From assembly GCA_041653995.1 (NCBI GenBank), contig JBAZEK010000004.1, positions 62,001-126,000 on the forward strand: a DNA stretch of 64,000 nt. Reading direction: 5' to 3'. Source of the DNA: Dehalococcoidia bacterium. GTDB taxonomy: Bacteria > Chloroflexota > Dehalococcoidia > GIF9 > UBA5629. The translations under genes and the position numbers were made by a program. The first letter of the stretch is position 1. Each line of letters opens with the position of its first letter. This document shows positions 44,588-52,963 of the stretch, piece after piece. Under the pieces are notes generated by a model that saw only the letters and a list, made by a program, of their open reading frames with translations, did no database searches and was not told the origin of the DNA.

Positions 44588-45357
44588 ACGTAGAGCAGGC
44601 CACCGTCCACTATGACCGTATGCCCCGTCACATATTTGGAGGCATCCGAGGCCAGATAAATCATAGTGCCCACCATATCCTCGGGTTCACCTATGCGACC
44701 GACGGGGATGCTTTTACGGCATTCTTCCTGTCGACCGGCCCTCGCCTCAAAGCTGGAATCCAGTAGTTTTGTGTGTACAAATCCGGGCGCGATGGTGTTG
44801 ACCCGAATATTGCAGGGAGCCAGTTCCCTGGCCATCACCCTGGTGGCCATGATAACCCCGGCTTTACTGACAGCGTATACACCGTTGTCCATCTCAGGCA
44901 GGTACCCGTCGATGGATGAAACGTTGATGATACAACCCCCTCCCTGTTCCTTCATTACCCGCGCAACAGCCTGGCTGAGGAAATAGAGCCCCTTCAGGTT
45001 CAGTCCCATCACGGTATCCCACAGCCTTTCCTCGGTCTCCAGGAATGAAGAGAAGATAGGGCTGGTGCCCGCGTTGTTAATGAGAATATCGATTCGGCTG
45101 AATGCGGCCCTGGCGGTATCGGCAACCTTTTTGACATCGGCCATCTTGCCCAGGTGCGCGCTGATAACCAGCGCCCGCCTGCCCTCAGCCCGTATATCGG
45201 CGGCCGCTTTCTCCAGGTCTTCGACTTTGCGGCTGGTCAGTATGATATCGGACCCTGCCCGGGCAAAGGCCAGCGCTGTGGCGCGCCCTATACCACGGCT
45301 GGCGCCGGTGACCACCGTGACCTTGCCCTCTAACGAGAATTGCTTTAAATTCGCCAT
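44584..45357 (-). CDS. SDR-family oxidoreductase (FabG-like)
   Basis: A 257-residue short-chain dehydrogenase. TGASRGIG binds the cofactor, NNAG follows near residue 90, and the catalytic Ser-Tyr-Lys appears as INVSSIDG and YAVSKAG. The C-terminus, GHTVIVDGGLLYV, is typical. The dinucleotide loop is followed by an Arg (TSRKVEDLE), which favours NADPH. ATG 45357 is preferred because GGAGGG lies nine bases upstream; an in-frame start 27 bases further up lacks one. The substrate is a keto or hydroxy compound that cannot be told from sequence. Confidence 0.92.
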   Translation of the reverse strand: MANLKQFSLEGKVTVVTGASRGIGRATALAFARAGSDIILTSRKVEDLEKAAADIRAEGRRALVISAHLGKMADVKKVADTARAAFSRIDILINNAGTSPIFSSFLETEERLWDTVMGLNLKGLYFLSQAVARVMKEQGGGCIINVSSIDGYLPEMDNGVYAVSKAGVIMATRVMARELAPCNIRVNTIAPGFVHTKLLDSSFEARAGRQEECRKSIPVGRIGEPEDMVGTMIYLASDASKYVTGHTVIVDGGLLYV

Positions 45358-45398
45358 CTCAGACTCCCTCCGCATAAATCGCAAAAAAGCGTTATCCC

Positions 45399-45427
45399 AC
45401 TTTATGAAGCTTGCCGTCTTTTGTCAA
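45399..45427 (-). promoter_or_regulatory. Promoter for the SDR gene, overlapping a divergent one
   Basis: Minus-strand TTGACA (45427-45422, perfect), 17-base spacer, TAAAGT (45404-45399). Its -35 shares bases with the plus-strand -35 of the C69 peptidase gene. Confidence 0.5.
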
Positions 45428-45450
45428 GCCTGTCGGCATTCTGCTAAGAT
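45421..45450 (+). promoter_or_regulatory. Promoter for the C69 peptidase gene
   Basis: TTGTCA (45421-45426), 18-base spacer, TAAGAT (45445-45450) preceded by TGC as an extended -10. The -35 overlaps that of the divergent SDR promoter. Confidence 0.42.
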
Positions 45451-45483
45451 GCAGCGGCGATAACCAAAAGGAGGTGGCTTCAT

Positions 45484-46788
45484 ATGTGCGACACAATCGT
45501 TGCCCTGGGCCCATCCACCAGGGGAGGGGTGACACTTTTCGGCAAGAACAGCGACCGGGAGCCTGATGAAGTGCAGAATATTATCATCGTCCCGCGCAAA
45601 CAGCACAGGGCGGACGAAACGGTCAAATGTACCTATATATCCATACCGCAGGCTGCTGAAACGGCACGCGTGCTGCTCTCACAGCCGTTCTGGATGTACG
45701 GCGCCGAGATGGGCGCCAACGAATACGGCGTTATGATCGGCAATGAGGCCGTTTTCACGCGTGAAAAACCCTCCGCTAATGGCCTGACCGGCATGGACCT
45801 GCTGCGCCTGGCACTGGAAAGGGGCAAGACAGCGCGCGAGGCAATGGATACCATTATCCGCCTGCTCGAGGAGCACGGTCAGGGCGGCAACTGCGGCTAC
45901 CGCCAGAAGTTCCTTTATATGAACAGCTGGCTGATAGCCGATGAGCGCGAAGCCTATGTGCTGGAAAGCGTCAAGTCATGGTGGGCCTGGAAAAAGATAA
46001 CGGACCACTGGAGCATATCCAACGTTCTCTCGCTGGAGAAGGACTTCGACGCGGCATCGCCCGGACTGATTGAAAATGCAGTCAGAAAAGGCTGGTGCAG
46101 AAGCGCGGCGGACTTCAACCTGCGTAAATGCTACTCGGATCCCATCATAACCTGGGGCGCTGCGGGCAAAGCAAGGCAGATCTGCTCCAGGGACAATCTG
46201 GCGCTGAAGAAAGGAGACCTCACGACCGCTGATTTCATGGCCATCCTGCGCCATCATGGTGGGAGGCAGGATTTTCTCCCGCATAAGCATGGCGGCACGG
46301 TATGCATGCATGCGGCCGACAAGCTCATCCGGCGCAGCCAGACGGTGGGGTCAATGGTGGGAAACGTCAGCAGCAAAGGCCGGTATTACTATGTTACAGG
46401 CGCCTCCAATCCCTGTCTCAGTCCATTTTTCCCCATTTTCGCTTCCGGCACGATCAGCCCGGTTGGCTATCTGGACGGCGGGGCCGAATACAGCCCGGAA
46501 GTCTACTGGTGGGAATCCGAAAAGATCCATCGTAAAGCGCTACACCATTTCCCCGCAGCCCGGAAAGCTGCTCATCACAAAATACAGGAATACGAGCAGG
46601 AGATGATCCAGGCCATCGAAGAGAAGCGCATTCCCTTGAACCAGGCCGCCATCGACAGCTACTTCAGCCGGGCCAGGAAGATCGTAGCCGACTGGGGAGC
46701 GCAACTGGAGTCCCTGCCCAAAATCAAGCATGGCTGGCTCTATCGGCGCTACTGGCAGGGCTATCATAAATTGAATATGACCGGCTGA
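45484..46788 (+). CDS. C69-family dipeptidase/secernin-like Ntn hydrolase
   Basis: A 434-residue enzyme of the peptidase C69/acyl-coenzyme A:6-APA family, with the N-terminal-nucleophile fold. It begins MCDTIVALG, so after removal of Met the catalytic Cys is residue 1 of the mature protein and no propeptide is needed, as in secernins. Other family motifs are LFGKNSDREPDEVQ, GANEYGVMIGNEAV, GMDLLRLALERGKTAREA and ASNPCLSPFFPIF. It probably cleaves dipeptides or small amides in the cytosol; there is no signal peptide. AAAGGAGGTGG lies seven bases before the ATG. Confidence 0.92.
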   Translation: MCDTIVALGPSTRGGVTLFGKNSDREPDEVQNIIIVPRKQHRADETVKCTYISIPQAAETARVLLSQPFWMYGAEMGANEYGVMIGNEAVFTREKPSANGLTGMDLLRLALERGKTAREAMDTIIRLLEEHGQGGNCGYRQKFLYMNSWLIADEREAYVLESVKSWWAWKKITDHWSISNVLSLEKDFDAASPGLIENAVRKGWCRSAADFNLRKCYSDPIITWGAAGKARQICSRDNLALKKGDLTTADFMAILRHHGGRQDFLPHKHGGTVCMHAADKLIRRSQTVGSMVGNVSSKGRYYYVTGASNPCLSPFFPIFASGTISPVGYLDGGAEYSPEVYWWESEKIHRKALHHFPAARKAAHHKIQEYEQEMIQAIEEKRIPLNQAAIDSYFSRARKIVADWGAQLESLPKIKHGWLYRRYWQGYHKLNMTG

Positions 46789-46815
46789 GCGTAGCGAAGC
46801 AATCTTGAATGTAGT

Positions 46816-47316
46816 ATGGTTGAGATAAAGGAAATATCCACCGACGACCAGATAGCGGAAAGCGTCGAGGTGATCCGGGAGGCCTTCGGCACGGTGGCCA
46901 GGGAGTTCAATCTGACCAGAGAGAACGCGCCCACCCATCCATTCTTCTCGACCAGTGAGCAATTGCTGGAGCTGCATAAAAGGGCGACTTTTTTTGGCCT
47001 TTATCTGGATGGAGCCCAAATAGGATTTGTGGTCATCGAAAAAGCTGAGGGCGGCACTTATTACCTGGGCCGGCTCGCCGTAAAGCCTCAATTCAGGCAT
47101 CTCGGATATGGCAGGAAGCTAACCGAATTCGTGCTGGACTATGTAAAAGACCGGGGTGGTATAAAAGTCGCCCTGGGTATGATAGACAATCAGACTATTT
47201 TAAAGGATTGGTACAAATCGCTGGGCTTCATTCAGACCGGCGCCAAGCAATTCGAGCATCTGCCTTTTGTGGTCTGCTTCATGGAGAAGGCCGTCTCAAC
47301 CGAGCAGGTAAACTAA
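46816..47316 (+). CDS. GNAT-family N-acetyltransferase
   Basis: A 166-residue acetyltransferase. The acetyl-CoA loop is QFRHLGYGRKL near residue 95, after LGRLAVKP, and the C-terminal WYKSLGFIQTG is a typical GNAT strand. It follows the C69 peptidase by 27 bases without a ribosome site and is probably in its operon. The 3' end overlaps the converging glycerate kinase gene by 21 bases. The acceptor amine is unknown. Confidence 0.88.
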   Translation: MVEIKEISTDDQIAESVEVIREAFGTVAREFNLTRENAPTHPFFSTSEQLLELHKRATFFGLYLDGAQIGFVVIEKAEGGTYYLGRLAVKPQFRHLGYGRKLTEFVLDYVKDRGGIKVALGMIDNQTILKDWYKSLGFIQTGAKQFEHLPFVVCFMEKAVSTEQVN

Positions 47317-48639
47317 AACGTCACTCACGTTGGTCCCCGTGGGACCGGTAATAATCAACGACCTTCCCATTCTGGTGAAAAGCGTATTGCTGTCGAACCT
47401 GGCGATATAATCATCGACGTCCAGACCTGCCGTCTGAGCCGCAGCCAGGGAACGATCGTCTACGATCGCGCCGGCCACATCCGCCAGATAATCCGAGCCG
47501 TCGGTCCCGGCCGAGGCCACCACCCAGGGTGACGAATATTTCCGCATTGCCAGCATCGATACTGCCGCATAATGCTGGTTTCTGCCTCCTTTGCCGGCAT
47601 GCTCGGGCAGCGTCGGCGTCGTCTCACCCCCGATCAGCAGGGCGCCGAAACCCTTGTACTGGCCCTCCTCCACTTTAGCAGCCATGCTGTAAGCGTATTC
47701 GACGGTATCGCCACTCATTTTTGATGTGATTATGCACGGTTTGATTCCGAGGTCCCTGGCCTTCTCGGCCATAGCTTCCAGTGCCATGCGATTATTCCCT
47801 ATAAGGTGATTTTTACAATTACGCAGCCTCTTGGGCGTTTCCGCTTCCAACCCTTCGCTGCCCCTGCGTATGAAATCGACAACTGCCTGCGGCGCTTTGT
47901 TCAGCAGGTCGTATTTCTGCAGTACATCAAACGCATCTTGATAAGTCGACGGATCCGGCACGGCGGGGCCCGACGCAATCACGTCCAGGTCATCGCCCAC
48001 CACGTCGGAGATTATGAGAGAAATGATCCGGGCCGGGGCGAAAAAGCGGGCCAGCCCACCACCCTTGATCAGCGATACGTGTTTACGCACCGCGTTGATT
48101 TCCCTGATATCGGCCCCGCATCTCAGAAGAAGCTGTGTAACAGCCTGCTTATCCTCCAGTGTAACTCCATTAACGGGACCGGGCAGCAGAGAGGAGCCTC
48201 CGCCCGATATCAGGTTTATCACCAGATCACCTTTACCGATGCCGTACCGGGTTTTCATCGACAGCATCTCCCTTACGCTGTTTACACCCGCTTCATCGGG
48301 AACGGGATGCCCGGCTCTGACGACCCTAATCCTGCCCAGGTCATCGCAGCCGGACTTGCTGTTGACGATTCCGGTGGTTATGGAATCGGGACCCATTATT
48401 TTTTCCAGCTCTGCCGCCATTGATCCCGAGGCTTTACCTCCTCCCACCACAAAGATTCTGCCCTTCGAGAGGTCATATCTTTGGCCATTGATGGACAGCC
48501 GTTTACGCCTTCGGTTATATTGCACAGAAGCGCGCATCAGATTGGAGGGCAGTACCCGGCTGATGCCGGCCTCGATCAACTCGATGGCCCTGGCGCGCTG
48601 ACCGGATGTAATGAGTTCTTCACGGTTCTTGATGATCAC
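47296..48639 (-). CDS. Glycerate 2-kinase (GckA/MOFRL family)
   Basis: A 447-residue class II glycerate kinase, which makes 2-phosphoglycerate from D-glycerate and ATP. The N-terminal DUF4147 domain has FVVGGGKASGSMAAELE near residue 65 and INLISGGGSSLLPGPV near residue 165. The C-terminal MOFRL domain has LLIGGETTPTLPEHAGKGGRNQ and SAGTDGSDYLADVAGAIVDD. It would feed glycerate into lower glycolysis. The promoter upstream is one of the best in the window. The family motif set is complete, so the assignment is firm. Confidence 0.94.
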   Translation of the reverse strand: MIIKNREELITSGQRARAIELIEAGISRVLPSNLMRASVQYNRRRKRLSINGQRYDLSKGRIFVVGGGKASGSMAAELEKIMGPDSITTGIVNSKSGCDDLGRIRVVRAGHPVPDEAGVNSVREMLSMKTRYGIGKGDLVINLISGGGSSLLPGPVNGVTLEDKQAVTQLLLRCGADIREINAVRKHVSLIKGGGLARFFAPARIISLIISDVVGDDLDVIASGPAVPDPSTYQDAFDVLQKYDLLNKAPQAVVDFIRRGSEGLEAETPKRLRNCKNHLIGNNRMALEAMAEKARDLGIKPCIITSKMSGDTVEYAYSMAAKVEEGQYKGFGALLIGGETTPTLPEHAGKGGRNQHYAAVSMLAMRKYSSPWVVASAGTDGSDYLADVAGAIVDDRSLAAAQTAGLDVDDYIARFDSNTLFTRMGRSLIITGPTGTNVSDVLVYLLG

Positions 48640-48681
48640 CGACGTACATCCTCATAATCAAATAAGCGCAAAACGGTAAAA

Positions 48682-48710
48682 ATTATACGCTTTCACTCAG
48701 TGATTGTCAC
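48682..48710 (-). promoter_or_regulatory. Strong promoter for the glycerate kinase gene
   Basis: Minus-strand GTGACA (48710-48705), 17-base spacer, perfect TATAAT (48687-48682). Leader about 37 bases. Confidence 0.65.
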
Positions 48711-48764
48711 CGCTTCCGCGTTCATCCTGTAACCACTCCCCTCGCAATAGCTCAATGATATATG

Positions 48765-48770
48765 TATAAT
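48765..48770 (+). promoter_or_regulatory. Possible -10 for the SMR transporter gene
   Basis: A TATAAT 35 bases before the ATG at 48806; no convincing -35. Confidence 0.3.
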
Positions 48771-48805
48771 CCCCTCATAATATTGCTGATAAGGATGATG
48801 AAACT

Positions 48806-49129
48806 ATGAGCTGGGTATTGCTTATTTCTGCCATTTGTATGGAGGTCTGTGGAACTACCTGTTTGAAGCTTTCCGACGGGTTCACAAAATGGGTCCCTTC
48901 AGTGCTTATTTTCGTTTTTTACGGATTGAGTTTTACCTTGATGACTTACGCTGTTAAACAGCTTGATCTCAGCCTCGCCTATGCCATCTGGTCGGGTGTC
49001 GGCACCTTTCTCATCGCCCTGATCGGGCTTTTCTGGCTCAAAGAACCATTTACACTGATCAAAGCAATCTCCATGGGTCTTATCATAGCGGGCGTGGTGG
49101 GTATAAACCTCGCCGGATCTCACGGATGA
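48806..49129 (+). CDS. SMR-family small multidrug/guanidinium exporter
   Basis: A 107-residue, four-helix membrane protein of the small multidrug resistance family. The essential membrane Glu is Glu13 (ICMEVCGTTCLKLSDGF). AYAIWSGVGTFLIALIG in the third helix is the EmrE-type signature, and GLIIAGVVGINLAG forms the fourth helix. It should exchange protons for quaternary ammonium compounds or guanidinium; which of these cannot be told. It works as a dimer; no partner gene is adjacent, so it is likely a homodimer. The ribosome site (AAGGA) is weak. Confidence 0.92.
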   Translation: MSWVLLISAICMEVCGTTCLKLSDGFTKWVPSVLIFVFYGLSFTLMTYAVKQLDLSLAYAIWSGVGTFLIALIGLFWLKEPFTLIKAISMGLIIAGVVGINLAGSHG

Positions 49130-49167
49130 CCATACCGATACCATCCTGCTACGAGAGTTAAGTTTGA

Positions 49168-49196
49168 TGGACAACATTACATGGACAGGCTATAAT
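49168..49196 (+). promoter_or_regulatory. Near-consensus promoter for the phosphodiesterase gene
   Basis: TGGACA (49168-49173), 17-base spacer, perfect TATAAT (49191-49196). Leader about 46 bases to ATG 49249. Confidence 0.6.
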
Positions 49197-49248
49197 GTGT
49201 GCGTATTCAGCCCTTATCACGGGCATCGGACTATGATAATCAACCATT

Positions 49249-49830
49249 ATGAAAATAGGTGTAATATCTGATACCCACGTCCACCGCATCAGCGAACTGC
49301 CGTCTTCTTTAATAAATGCCCTTACCCGGATGGATATGGTGGTTCATCTGGGCGACTTTCATTCCGAAGACCTTGTCAATGACCTCAAGGAGATCAGCGT
49401 TTTCCACGGTGTGGCCGGGAACCATGATTCGCATATTCCGGGCCTGCCTGAGAAAGACCTGGTGGAGATAGGTGATAAGCGTGTCGGCATCATACACGGG
49501 CACGGTTGTGTCTTTCCCTTTGGATTCAAATGGGGGCTTCTCACTCAGTTCGACGGCAAGATGGACGCCATCCTCTACGGCCACACCCATTCCGCCCGTA
49601 ACACCGTCGAAGATGGAATCCTCTTCTTCAATCCCGGCAGCGTCTGTGGCCGCTTTCCCGCCATGCACCGAAGTTACGGTGTCTTAACAGTGGCAGAGGA
49701 GATCAGCGGCGAATTGATAACTATCGAGACCAGGCGCTACTACTACCTCAATCGCTACATCGGACTGGCCAGCAGGGCGGTTTCATACTGCTGCGGGCTC
49801 AACGGTCGCCCCGATAGCTACTTGCAGTAG
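49249..49830 (+). CDS. YfcE/MJ0936-type metallophosphodiesterase
   Basis: A 193-residue cytosolic phosphoesterase. The metal-binding sequence is complete: GVISDTHVHR at the start, VVHLGDFHSED, VAGNHDSHIPG, IIHGHG, and ILYGHTHSARN, followed by FFNPGSV. This is the MJ0936/YfcE family that hydrolyses phosphodiesters such as bis-pNPP in vitro; the natural substrate is not known. A near-consensus promoter lies upstream and there is no Shine-Dalgarno match. Confidence 0.92.
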   Translation: MKIGVISDTHVHRISELPSSLINALTRMDMVVHLGDFHSEDLVNDLKEISVFHGVAGNHDSHIPGLPEKDLVEIGDKRVGIIHGHGCVFPFGFKWGLLTQFDGKMDAILYGHTHSARNTVEDGILFFNPGSVCGRFPAMHRSYGVLTVAEEISGELITIETRRYYYLNRYIGLASRAVSYCCGLNGRPDSYLQ

Positions 49831-49889
49831 CCGCTGATCACCGCAGTTAAAACTGAGTTCCACGTCTATCCTAATAATAGTGCTTCCGC

Positions 49890-50984
49890 TCAGGTCTGCT
49901 CTGTTTTCAGCTTATCCGCTTTGGATTCATCACGGAAGTACTTATATATCTGCCAGACCGTCGCCCCCACCGGCAGTGCCAGTATTATTCCCCAGTAACT
50001 ACCTATAAAGCCGCCGACCGTCATAAGCACCATTACCACCCCCGGGTCAAGAGGGAAGTGCTTCTCCTGCACCAATCCCTGTAACGCCATGACGATCAAA
50101 TAGGCCGCCGCCAGCACGATAAACACCATCAACATGGCCTCCGGCTTGAGCGCCAGTGTCACCAGCAGGATGACGGCCGCCGAGATGAAGGGACCTATAA
50201 TGGGTATGACCTGCGTGAAGGCTGCCACCGCGCCCATGGCCAGGGCGTACTCCATCCCGACAATAAAAAGCCCGATGGTCACGAGAGTGCCTTCGATGGC
50301 GGCCATGATAATCATAAAACGGATGTAGCGCCCCATCTGAGTGCCGAAGATAGTCAGTATTTTAGTGCTGTGCCGGGCAACTTTAGCCGGGAATATCTCG
50401 TTGAAATACTTCCCGTACCTCTCGTAGTTCAGCAGGACGAAAATCAGGAAGAAGGGAAGGGTAATAAAGCCCAGTATGGTCGGCATGCTGGAGGGGATGA
50501 CCGCTATACTGCCCACAATAAAGTCCTGGATGAATTTGCTGATGGCGGGGCCGGCATTGGTTATAGATTGTTTGACGGTGGTTATCGTGTCCGCCGGTAC
50601 AGTCGTCTGTATCACGGTCATCCACTGGTTGACCTGCTCCATGGCGTTATCGACGAATTCAGGCGCCCTGCTCACCAGCGCCGTTGAAGCGCTGACGATG
50701 GCGGCTCCGATATATACGATGAATGCGATGAGCAACAGGGTAAAAAGGACAAACACAATGATTACCGCTATGACTCTCTTAAAAGCCTTCCTTTTACTTT
50801 TTGGCGGCAGTATGCGCTCCAGCCAGGTCACCAGCGGGAACAACAGGTAGGCCAGCAATATGCCCACCAGGAACGGTATCAGCACGGGTAAAGATATCCA
50901 GCACAACCAGAGCACCAGTGCGATTCCCAGGATTACCAGCACGGCAATCCAGACTCTCCTGAATGTTGCATTTTCTGAAGCCAA
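49890..50984 (-). CDS. AI-2E family transporter (PerM/UPF0118)
   Basis: A 364-residue membrane protein with about seven to eight helices. Residues VWIAVLVILGIALVLWLCWISLPVLIPFLVGILLAYLLFPLV and the C-terminal VVMVLMTVGGFIGSYWGIILALPVGATVWQIYKYF are typical of the AI-2E/PerM family, some of which export autoinducer-2 or act as Na+/H+ antiporters. The start is taken as TTG at 50984 because GGAGG lies seven bases before it; an upstream ATG (51023) would place that site inside the gene. The role here is unknown. Confidence 0.87.
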   Translation of the reverse strand: MASENATFRRVWIAVLVILGIALVLWLCWISLPVLIPFLVGILLAYLLFPLVTWLERILPPKSKRKAFKRVIAVIIVFVLFTLLLIAFIVYIGAAIVSASTALVSRAPEFVDNAMEQVNQWMTVIQTTVPADTITTVKQSITNAGPAISKFIQDFIVGSIAVIPSSMPTILGFITLPFFLIFVLLNYERYGKYFNEIFPAKVARHSTKILTIFGTQMGRYIRFMIIMAAIEGTLVTIGLFIVGMEYALAMGAVAAFTQVIPIIGPFISAAVILLVTLALKPEAMLMVFIVLAAAYLIVMALQGLVQEKHFPLDPGVVMVLMTVGGFIGSYWGIILALPVGATVWQIYKYFRDESKADKLKTEQT

Positions 50985-51147
50985 CTTTACACCTCCTGCA
51001 TTAACAATCTCCGCCCATATCAAGCACCTATTAATATCTCAGCCACCCCGGAAATAAATCATATCGAATCTCAATGTGCTCTAATCATACAACTCAATTC
51101 ATCCGCATTTCCAGTCGGTAGGTTGCTGCCACCGATGGGTATTTATC

Positions 51148-51156
51148 TGCTATCAT
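51148..51156 (+). promoter_or_regulatory. Possible extended -10 for the carbonic anhydrase gene
   Basis: TGCTATCAT upstream of the GTG start at 51219, leader about 56 bases; no good -35. Confidence 0.35.
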
Positions 51157-51218
51157 TTATGCACCAGGTGCGGGCACCGACTAAAATAACTATGCCCGTT
51201 TGCCGCACAGGAGGACCC

Positions 51219-51740
51219 GTGATCAGAAGTTTTAAAGACAAGACGCCGCAAATACACCCCACGGCGTTTATCAGCGAGGCTGCTTATGTTGTGGGAGACG
51301 TCGTAATAGGGGAGAACGCCAGCGTCTGGCCGGGCGCCGTAATACGCGGCGATTTCGGCAACATCACTATCGGCAGGAATTCCGCTATCGAGGACAACTG
51401 CACCGTCCATACGTGGGACTGCGTCATAGGTGAGAACGTGCTGGTCGGGCACGGCGCAATGCTGCACTGTAAAAGCATTGGCGACGGGTCGATGATAGGC
51501 GTACACGCTGTCCTGCTACACGGCGTTGAGGTAGGGGAGAGATGCTTCATCGCCGCGGGCGCGCTGGTTACGCCCAATACAAAGATACCTCCCAGGTCAC
51601 TGGTCATGGGCAGCCCGGCCAAGGTTAAAGAGCAGCTCAGCGATGACAAGCTTGCATACATCATGGCGGGCAACCAGGCCTACGTCCAGCTCGCGCAGGA
51701 ATTCAAACAGCACGGCATGGGCGACCCCGACATGAAATAA
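51219..51740 (+). CDS. Gamma-class carbonic anhydrase family protein
   Basis: A 173-residue left-handed beta-helix protein built of hexapeptide repeats (VVGDVVIGENASVWPGAVIRGD). The three zinc-binding histidines are in place: one in CTVHTWD and two in VGHGAMLHC, with a GVHAVLLHG turn after. The family interconverts CO2 and bicarbonate or acts as an acyltransferase-like structural protein. The start is GTG 51219, with AGGAGG just upstream, which gives the normal length; a much longer reading frame from 51123 is unlikely. It converges with the saccharopine-dehydrogenase-like gene. Confidence 0.9.
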   Translation: MIRSFKDKTPQIHPTAFISEAAYVVGDVVIGENASVWPGAVIRGDFGNITIGRNSAIEDNCTVHTWDCVIGENVLVGHGAMLHCKSIGDGSMIGVHAVLLHGVEVGERCFIAAGALVTPNTKIPPRSLVMGSPAKVKEQLSDDKLAYIMAGNQAYVQLAQEFKQHGMGDPDMK

Positions 51741-51744
51741 AGAA

Positions 51745-51764
51745 GGCGGGCCATGCGGCCCGTC
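51745..51764. terminator. Terminator hairpin between converging genes
   Basis: GGCGGGCC and GGCCCGTC form an eight-base-pair stem (one G-U pair) with an ATGC loop, directly after the carbonic anhydrase stop and before the end of the converging catabolic operon. The following CCTCTT is only weakly T-rich. Confidence 0.5.
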
Positions 51765-51784
51765 CTCTTACGTATGCAGATGAA

Positions 51785-52948
51785 TTAAACCGGCACGATA
51801 TCGACGATGAATTCATCGGGCTTATCGGCAGGCATGGTTTTTATGGTGGCAAAGCCCTCGCTGAAGGCCTTCATGAAATCCTGCGGATCGACGCAACCCT
51901 CGGCCGCATAAGCTCCTTTTACTTTTACCTGGCCGGCAGCCACCATCTTGGCCACCGTTACCAGCGTTCGCGGTGTGGTGGTCATCCCCTTACCCACACC
52001 GGAGAAAGTCAATTTCGTCTTCTTGCCACCTTTAAGTCCCTTGACCTCGATGATGGTGCCGCCGTACCTGTACTCGCGGCCCTCCGTTTTCCATTGCTCG
52101 ATCTGCTTCTGCACCAGGTTGAATGCCATGTGAGAGAGCACTTCGATAGGGGTTATCTCAGCGCCGCGTAGCTTAACCGGTTGCATCAGGTAGTCCTTGA
52201 ATCCGGCTATGGCCGACATGGATAGTCCGGGAACCTCGGGCCAGACAGCCCCGGCGCAGATCACGTTCTTCACGCCTTTGATATAACGCGGGAGCGTAAA
52301 AGGCTCGGGATGGTCGCAGTACAGCAACTCGATCTTGCCAATCGGCTCGCCGAACTCGACGTCGACCTTGCCGTCCAGGTCGATCAGTTTGCCTTTCACA
52401 TACTGATGGGGAAAAGCGAAACAGTGTATTCCGTGGAAATACTGCGCCAGACCCACTTCGCTTAAAGGGGCGACCCACAGGATATTGATATCTTCCACAC
52501 TGTCCAGTTGATCGCAGCAGTATTTAGCCAGTATGTTGGTCAGGCCGGGGCTGTCGCCCAGCCCGCTTACGATGGTGATGCCGGCCTTTTTAGCTTCAGC
52601 ATCGACTGCGAAGGCCTGGCTGACGCCGTCGATGTCATCGCATACATCCACGCAGTTCTTGCCGGCGGCTATGCAGGCTTTATATACTTTGCCCGCATTC
52701 CTGTAGAAGGGACCGATGGTGCTGGCCACGACATCCGGATTTTCCTCTTTAATAAACTTCACGAAGCCGGCATGGTCGTCGATGTCCAAATGACAGGCCT
52801 TGACACGGTCCTTGCCATATTTTTCCGCCACAGCTTCGGCTTTGGCCAGATCTATATCGGCATTGACCACGGCGGCGTCGCTATATTTGACCAGCTGCCT
52901 TACCGCGCCGGCGCCGATGATCCCGCTGCCCAGTACAAGTATCTTCAT
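51785..52948 (-). CDS. Saccharopine-dehydrogenase-like oxidoreductase (paralogue A)
   Basis: A 387-residue NAD(P)-dependent enzyme. The Rossmann loop GSGIIGAGAVRQL is at residues 7-19, then VASTIGPFYRNAGKVYKACIAAGKNCVDVCDD and GLGDSPGLTNILAKY. The C-terminal domain has HPEPFTLPRYIKGVKNV. The fold is that of saccharopine or homospermidine-type reductases, which join or split an amino acid and a carbonyl compound. It is clearly related to the protein at 59823-61007. It is the last gene of the minus-strand run; GGAGG lies six bases before the ATG. The substrate is unknown. Confidence 0.88.
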   Translation of the reverse strand: MKILVLGSGIIGAGAVRQLVKYSDAAVVNADIDLAKAEAVAEKYGKDRVKACHLDIDDHAGFVKFIKEENPDVVASTIGPFYRNAGKVYKACIAAGKNCVDVCDDIDGVSQAFAVDAEAKKAGITIVSGLGDSPGLTNILAKYCCDQLDSVEDINILWVAPLSEVGLAQYFHGIHCFAFPHQYVKGKLIDLDGKVDVEFGEPIGKIELLYCDHPEPFTLPRYIKGVKNVICAGAVWPEVPGLSMSAIAGFKDYLMQPVKLRGAEITPIEVLSHMAFNLVQKQIEQWKTEGREYRYGGTIIEVKGLKGGKKTKLTFSGVGKGMTTTPRTLVTVAKMVAAGQVKVKGAYAAEGCVDPQDFMKAFSEGFATIKTMPADKPDEFIVDIVPV

Positions 52949-52963
52949 TATTGGCCTCCTGGA

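Noticed and set aside
51123..51218. 32-codon N-terminal extension of the carbonic anhydrase
   Set aside because: The added residues do not resemble the family, and AGGAGG sits before GTG 51219.
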